Positions 8,201 through 9,251 of a stretch of DNA of 9,251 bases are shown piece by piece. The notes beneath the pieces were generated by a model that saw nothing but the letters and a program-made list of their open reading frames with translations, had not been told where the DNA came from and made no database searches. How positions within the stretch are numbered: position 1 is the first letter of the stretch; the number at the start of each line of letters is the position of its first letter. The translations under genes and the position numbers were made by a program. This stretch comes from Desulfobacteraceae bacterium (GTDB lineage Bacteria; Desulfobacterota; Desulfobacteria; Desulfobacterales; DAOWNP01): NCBI GenBank assembly GCA_030642545.1, contig DAOWNP010000081.1, positions 1 through 9,251 on the forward strand, given 5' to 3'.

Positions 8201-8757
8201 ATCGGAGAAAAAAGATCTAAAATACCGCCTCTAACACAATAATCACCAGGCTCTTCAACAATAGCAGTCCTTAAATAGCCGCCAGTTATCAGCTTAGAAA
8301 CAAGCTTTTCCCTGTCTGTTTCCTCTCCCACCATTATAAATTCAGCAAATTCACAAACCTGTTGTTTAGGAATAAGCATTTGAGTGAGAGTTTCTGCCAA
8401 AACAATCAAAATACATATATCTGAGTCAGTAACAAGTCTGTATAAAATCCGTATTCTTTGAGCAGCAATTTCATTATGATACCCAATAAAATTAAAAGGA
8501 AGAGAATTATAAGATGGAAAATATTCTATATTCTGTTCAAATTCCTTTAAAAAAAAACCTATACTATTTAAAAAAACATCAGCTTCTTTTTTAGTGGAAA
8601 CAACTAAAAGAACAGGCTTTTTAAGTTTTTTATATAGTTTTGATACAACATAAGCCTTTGCTGTTTCAGTAAAACCTGATAAATTTACACATTTCTTACC
8701 AATTGTGCTTTCATCAATTACTGTCTCTATATTTTTTTTTTCTTGATTTTGAAACAT
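5242..8757 (-). CDS. mfd: Transcription-repair coupling factor Mfd
   Basis: Mfd is a DNA translocase that recognises RNA polymerase stalled at lesions, pushes it off and recruits UvrA. From the ATG at 8757 the protein has 1171 residues, normal for the family. The order is: a UvrB-homology region at about 45-230 (FPSYNSLPF, EEPGDYCVRGGILDLFSP); a polymerase-interacting domain at about 500-563 (GDFIVHADHGIGQYKGL, YLPVERMNL); then the RecG-like translocase. The translocase has Walker A GDVGYGKT at 656-663, DEEQ at 757-760, TATPIPRT at 783-790, TTIVESGLDIP at 896-906 and QLRGRVGRA at 926-934. A C-terminal TRCF domain lies at about 1015-1125. An in-frame ATG at 8838 would add 27 residues (MNRWPADYESAAL...), but these are the tRNA-Thr gene read backwards, so I reject it. 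No clear ribosome-binding site precedes 8757. A run of ten A bases covers codons 6-9. Mfd opens the block with the SurA-like genes and rodZ. Confidence 0.97.
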   Translation of the reverse strand: MFQNQEKKNIETVIDESTIGKKCVNLSGFTETAKAYVVSKLYKKLKKPVLLVVSTKKEADVFLNSIGFFLKEFEQNIEYFPSYNSLPFNFIGYHNEIAAQRIRILYRLVTDSDICILIVLAETLTQMLIPKQQVCEFAEFIMVGEETDREKLVSKLITGGYLRTAIVEEPGDYCVRGGILDLFSPMYENPLRMEFFGDTVDSLRFFSPTTQRKLEDIKEAIVLPAREIILKKHDLKKLTERLKKQAGSLDIPSDSLSAIIEKVGQEGVFPGIESFMPLVYSKLDTIFKYLSKDTLFVLSETALLKNAVLDYTAKIKKNFETTLKEDCFCIEPEKQYLSWQELEKTFFKQKPVLLNSFVVHNLSERKQHGTEVVNFNVKGNELIRIHQKNIDNKDKLFLPLVNWISENRKNRSRILILCATKLQAERLRSLLKLYDIETLIIGEYKEADQTGIYICLSHIKKGFVWEAEFLSIVTEDEIFGTKGRRIAIKKREPGVSTQIFDFEDLKDGDFIVHADHGIGQYKGLVKLKFNGTFNDYILLNYYGDDKLYLPVERMNLAKKYMGVDSIVPVLDKLGSKSWDRVKSRAKKVVRKMANELLNLYASRKVKKGYEFGAVDSYFMEFEAGFPYEETKDQLKAIDDVLYDMQKTVPMDRLVCGDVGYGKTEVALRASFKAVSDNKQVAILVPTTVLAEQHFKTFTSRFKDYPVRIECLNRFRSVSKQRLIVNDLNAGLVDIVIGTHRLLQKDIKFKDIGLIVIDEEQRFGVTHKEKLKKIKETVDCLALTATPIPRTLHMSLMGLRDISLIATPPEQRHAILTYISEFNEVVIADAVKKELLRSGQIFFIHNNISTIFKLAKSLHKIVPECRIDVAHGRLGEDALEKVMLKFNNREIDMLVCTTIVESGLDIPAANTIFVNRADKFGLSQIYQLRGRVGRADEQAYAYLFIPKDSNIGEKAQKRLKVLMEHSDLGSGFKIAMSDLQIRGGGAVLGASQSGHIAAVGYDMFLKLMEDTINELKGKPMQYDLEPEINICLSAYISQEYIKDIDQRLSAYRRLVKMEDIGDISLFKEELIDRYGRFPDETGNLLLKIMLKILSVKAGVVKLDFLEKYLKLQFSDAHQKTPLGIINVIDSDPDNLRITKDNLLIANLPKKTAKQNFIFVKKILKSIAVNTNG

Positions 8758-8771
8758 TATAGTTGTTAAAT
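8743..8771 (+). promoter_or_regulatory. Candidate promoter of tRNA-Thr
   Basis: Plus-strand TTGATT (8743-8748; 4 of 6 to -35), a 17-base spacer, then TTAAAT (8766-8771; 4 of 6 to -10). RNA would start near 8778, leaving a 5' leader of only a few bases before the tRNA at 8781. The -35 part lies inside the first codons of divergent mfd. The match is modest in AT-rich DNA; an alternative -10 is TATAGT at 8758-8763. Confidence 0.35.
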
Positions 8772-8780
8772 AATTTATTT

Positions 8781-8853
8781 GCCGATGTAGCTCAGTTGGT
8801 AGAGCAGCTGATTCGTAATCAGCAGGCCAGCGGTTCAATTCCGCTCATCGGCT
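8781..8853 (+). tRNA. tRNA-Thr (anticodon CGU)
   Basis: A 73-base cloverleaf with standard numbering. The acceptor stem is GCCGATG with CATCGGC (7 perfect pairs) and discriminator U73. The D-arm contains AGCTCAGTTGGTAGAGC. The anticodon stem is GCTGA with TCAGC around the loop TTCGTAA, which places CGU at 8814-8816, reading the threonine codon ACG. A 5-base variable loop follows, then a T-stem AGCGG with CCGCT around TTCAATT. The 3' CCA is not encoded; the gene runs straight into T bases, so a CCA-adding enzyme must supply it. The gene is divergent from mfd. Confidence 0.97.
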
Positions 8854-8864
8854 TTTTGTTTTTT
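8853..8864 (+). terminator. T-tract after tRNA-Thr, possible termination site
   Basis: TTTTTGTTTTTT directly follows the acceptor stem, and TTTTTT/AAAAAA around ATGT (8859-8874) can form a weak hairpin. No GC-rich stem separate from the tRNA itself is present, so the terminator reading is tentative. Confidence 0.3.
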
Positions 8865-8910
8865 ATGTAAAAAATCATACACTTCTATTAATACTTTTAA
8901 AATAAAAATA

Positions 8911-8927
8911 CGGATAAAATTTATCTG
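8911..8927. repeat. Short palindrome between tRNA-Thr and apbE
   Basis: GATAAA-A-TTTATC (8913-8925), a 6+1+6 palindrome that extends outward with one imperfect pair. It lies about 70 bases before the apbE-like start and could be an operator half-site pair. It is equally possible as a chance match in AT-rich DNA. I see no convincing -35/-10 pair in the rest of 8854-8997. Confidence 0.25.
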
Positions 8928-8997
8928 CTTTTCGTTTGAACATTTGAATACTATAGAACCTTTTTATTAACTTCAATTTTTATTAATTTAAAACTCA

Positions 8998-9251
8998 ATG
9001 AAAATCAAGAAAAACATCTATGTTCTCATTTTTTCCACATTAACCGTTTCCTTTTTTATCAGCACAGGCTGTATTCCTGATAAAGAATTTTTAATTTCCG
9101 GAAAAACGATGGGAACAACTTTTCATATTAAATTAAATACAGTTTTTTTTACAAATATCTCAAAAATAGAAAAAAAAATCCATGCAAGGCTTAAACAGAT
9201 AAACAACTCCATGTCTATATTTCTACCTTTTAGTGAAATCTCAAATTTCAA
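8998..9251 (+). CDS. apbE: ApbE-like FAD:protein FMN transferase, lipoprotein, N-terminal fragment
   Basis: ApbE covalently attaches FMN from FAD to threonine residues of target proteins such as the Rnf and Nqr electron-transfer subunits, outside the cytoplasmic membrane. Eighty-four codons are visible before the right edge. A basic start (MKIKKN) and a hydrophobic core lead to STGC with Cys25, a probable lipoprotein attachment site, as in many ApbE proteins. Then come ISGKTMGTTFHIKL at about residues 34-47, the diagnostic G-x-T-M-G-T-x-(Y/F) opening, and INNSMSIFLPFSEISNF at about 68-84. The latter matches the ApbE pattern of a helix ending M-S-x-(Y/F) followed by SEIS-F-N. The catalytic aspartates are off the window. 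The ATG at 8998 has no clear Shine-Dalgarno sequence, but it gives the proper signal peptide. No rnf or nqr gene is visible, so the target is unknown. Confidence 0.85.
   Translation, partial: MKIKKNIYVLIFSTLTVSFFISTGCIPDKEFLISGKTMGTTFHIKLNTVFFTNISKIEKKIHARLKQINNSMSIFLPFSEISNF

Noticed and set aside
8756..8761. Perfect TATAAT on the minus strand at the mfd start
   Set aside because: It overlaps the mfd ATG, so RNA started from it would lack the start codon, and no -35 lies 16-18 bases upstream.
1..9251. A previously undescribed defence, mobile or biosynthetic system
   Set aside because: Every sizeable reading frame is explained by a recognised housekeeping family. There is no transposase, integrase, repeat array or cluster of unknown genes; the only unexplained structure is the inverted repeat upstream of mgtE.

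Overview
The window looks like ordinary chromosomal housekeeping DNA from an AT-rich Gram-negative bacterium; by eye G+C is about one third. The Gram-negative assignment rests on two periplasmic SurA-type folding factors, a lipoprotein signal on one of them, and a RodZ-like protein. The styles of RecO, Mfd and the GHMP kinase N-terminus recall Desulfobacterota (Desulfobacterales-type deltaproteobacteria). That placement is an inference from memory and has not been tested by a search.

Layout, following transcription from right to left: a minus-strand block runs mfd (transcription-repair coupling factor), a SurA-like lipoprotein without a visible isomerase domain, a SurA/parvulin isomerase, and a rodZ-like gene. 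Their spacings are 3, 23 and 67 bases. A hairpin with a U-tract about 115 bases past rodZ closes the block. A second minus-strand block then begins with its own candidate promoter: mgtE (magnesium transporter/channel), recO (recombinational repair) and the first 45 codons of a GHMP-family sugar kinase cut by the left edge. Spacings there are only 5 and 7 bases. At the right end a tRNA-Thr(CGU) gene lies on the plus strand, divergent from mfd and only 23 bases from its start codon. It is followed by the start of a plus-strand apbE-like lipoprotein gene cut by the right edge.

Functionally, mfd and recO are DNA-repair genes. The two SurA-like proteins serve outer-membrane protein folding, RodZ serves cell-shape control, and MgtE serves Mg2+ homeostasis. 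No phage, transposase, CRISPR, toxin-antitoxin or biosynthetic system is visible, and I see no new multi-gene system. The points worth a second look are a 17-bp inverted repeat around the putative mgtE promoter, the tandem SurA-like pair, and the crowded mfd/tRNA divergent junction, where a spurious upstream mfd start reads the tRNA gene backwards.
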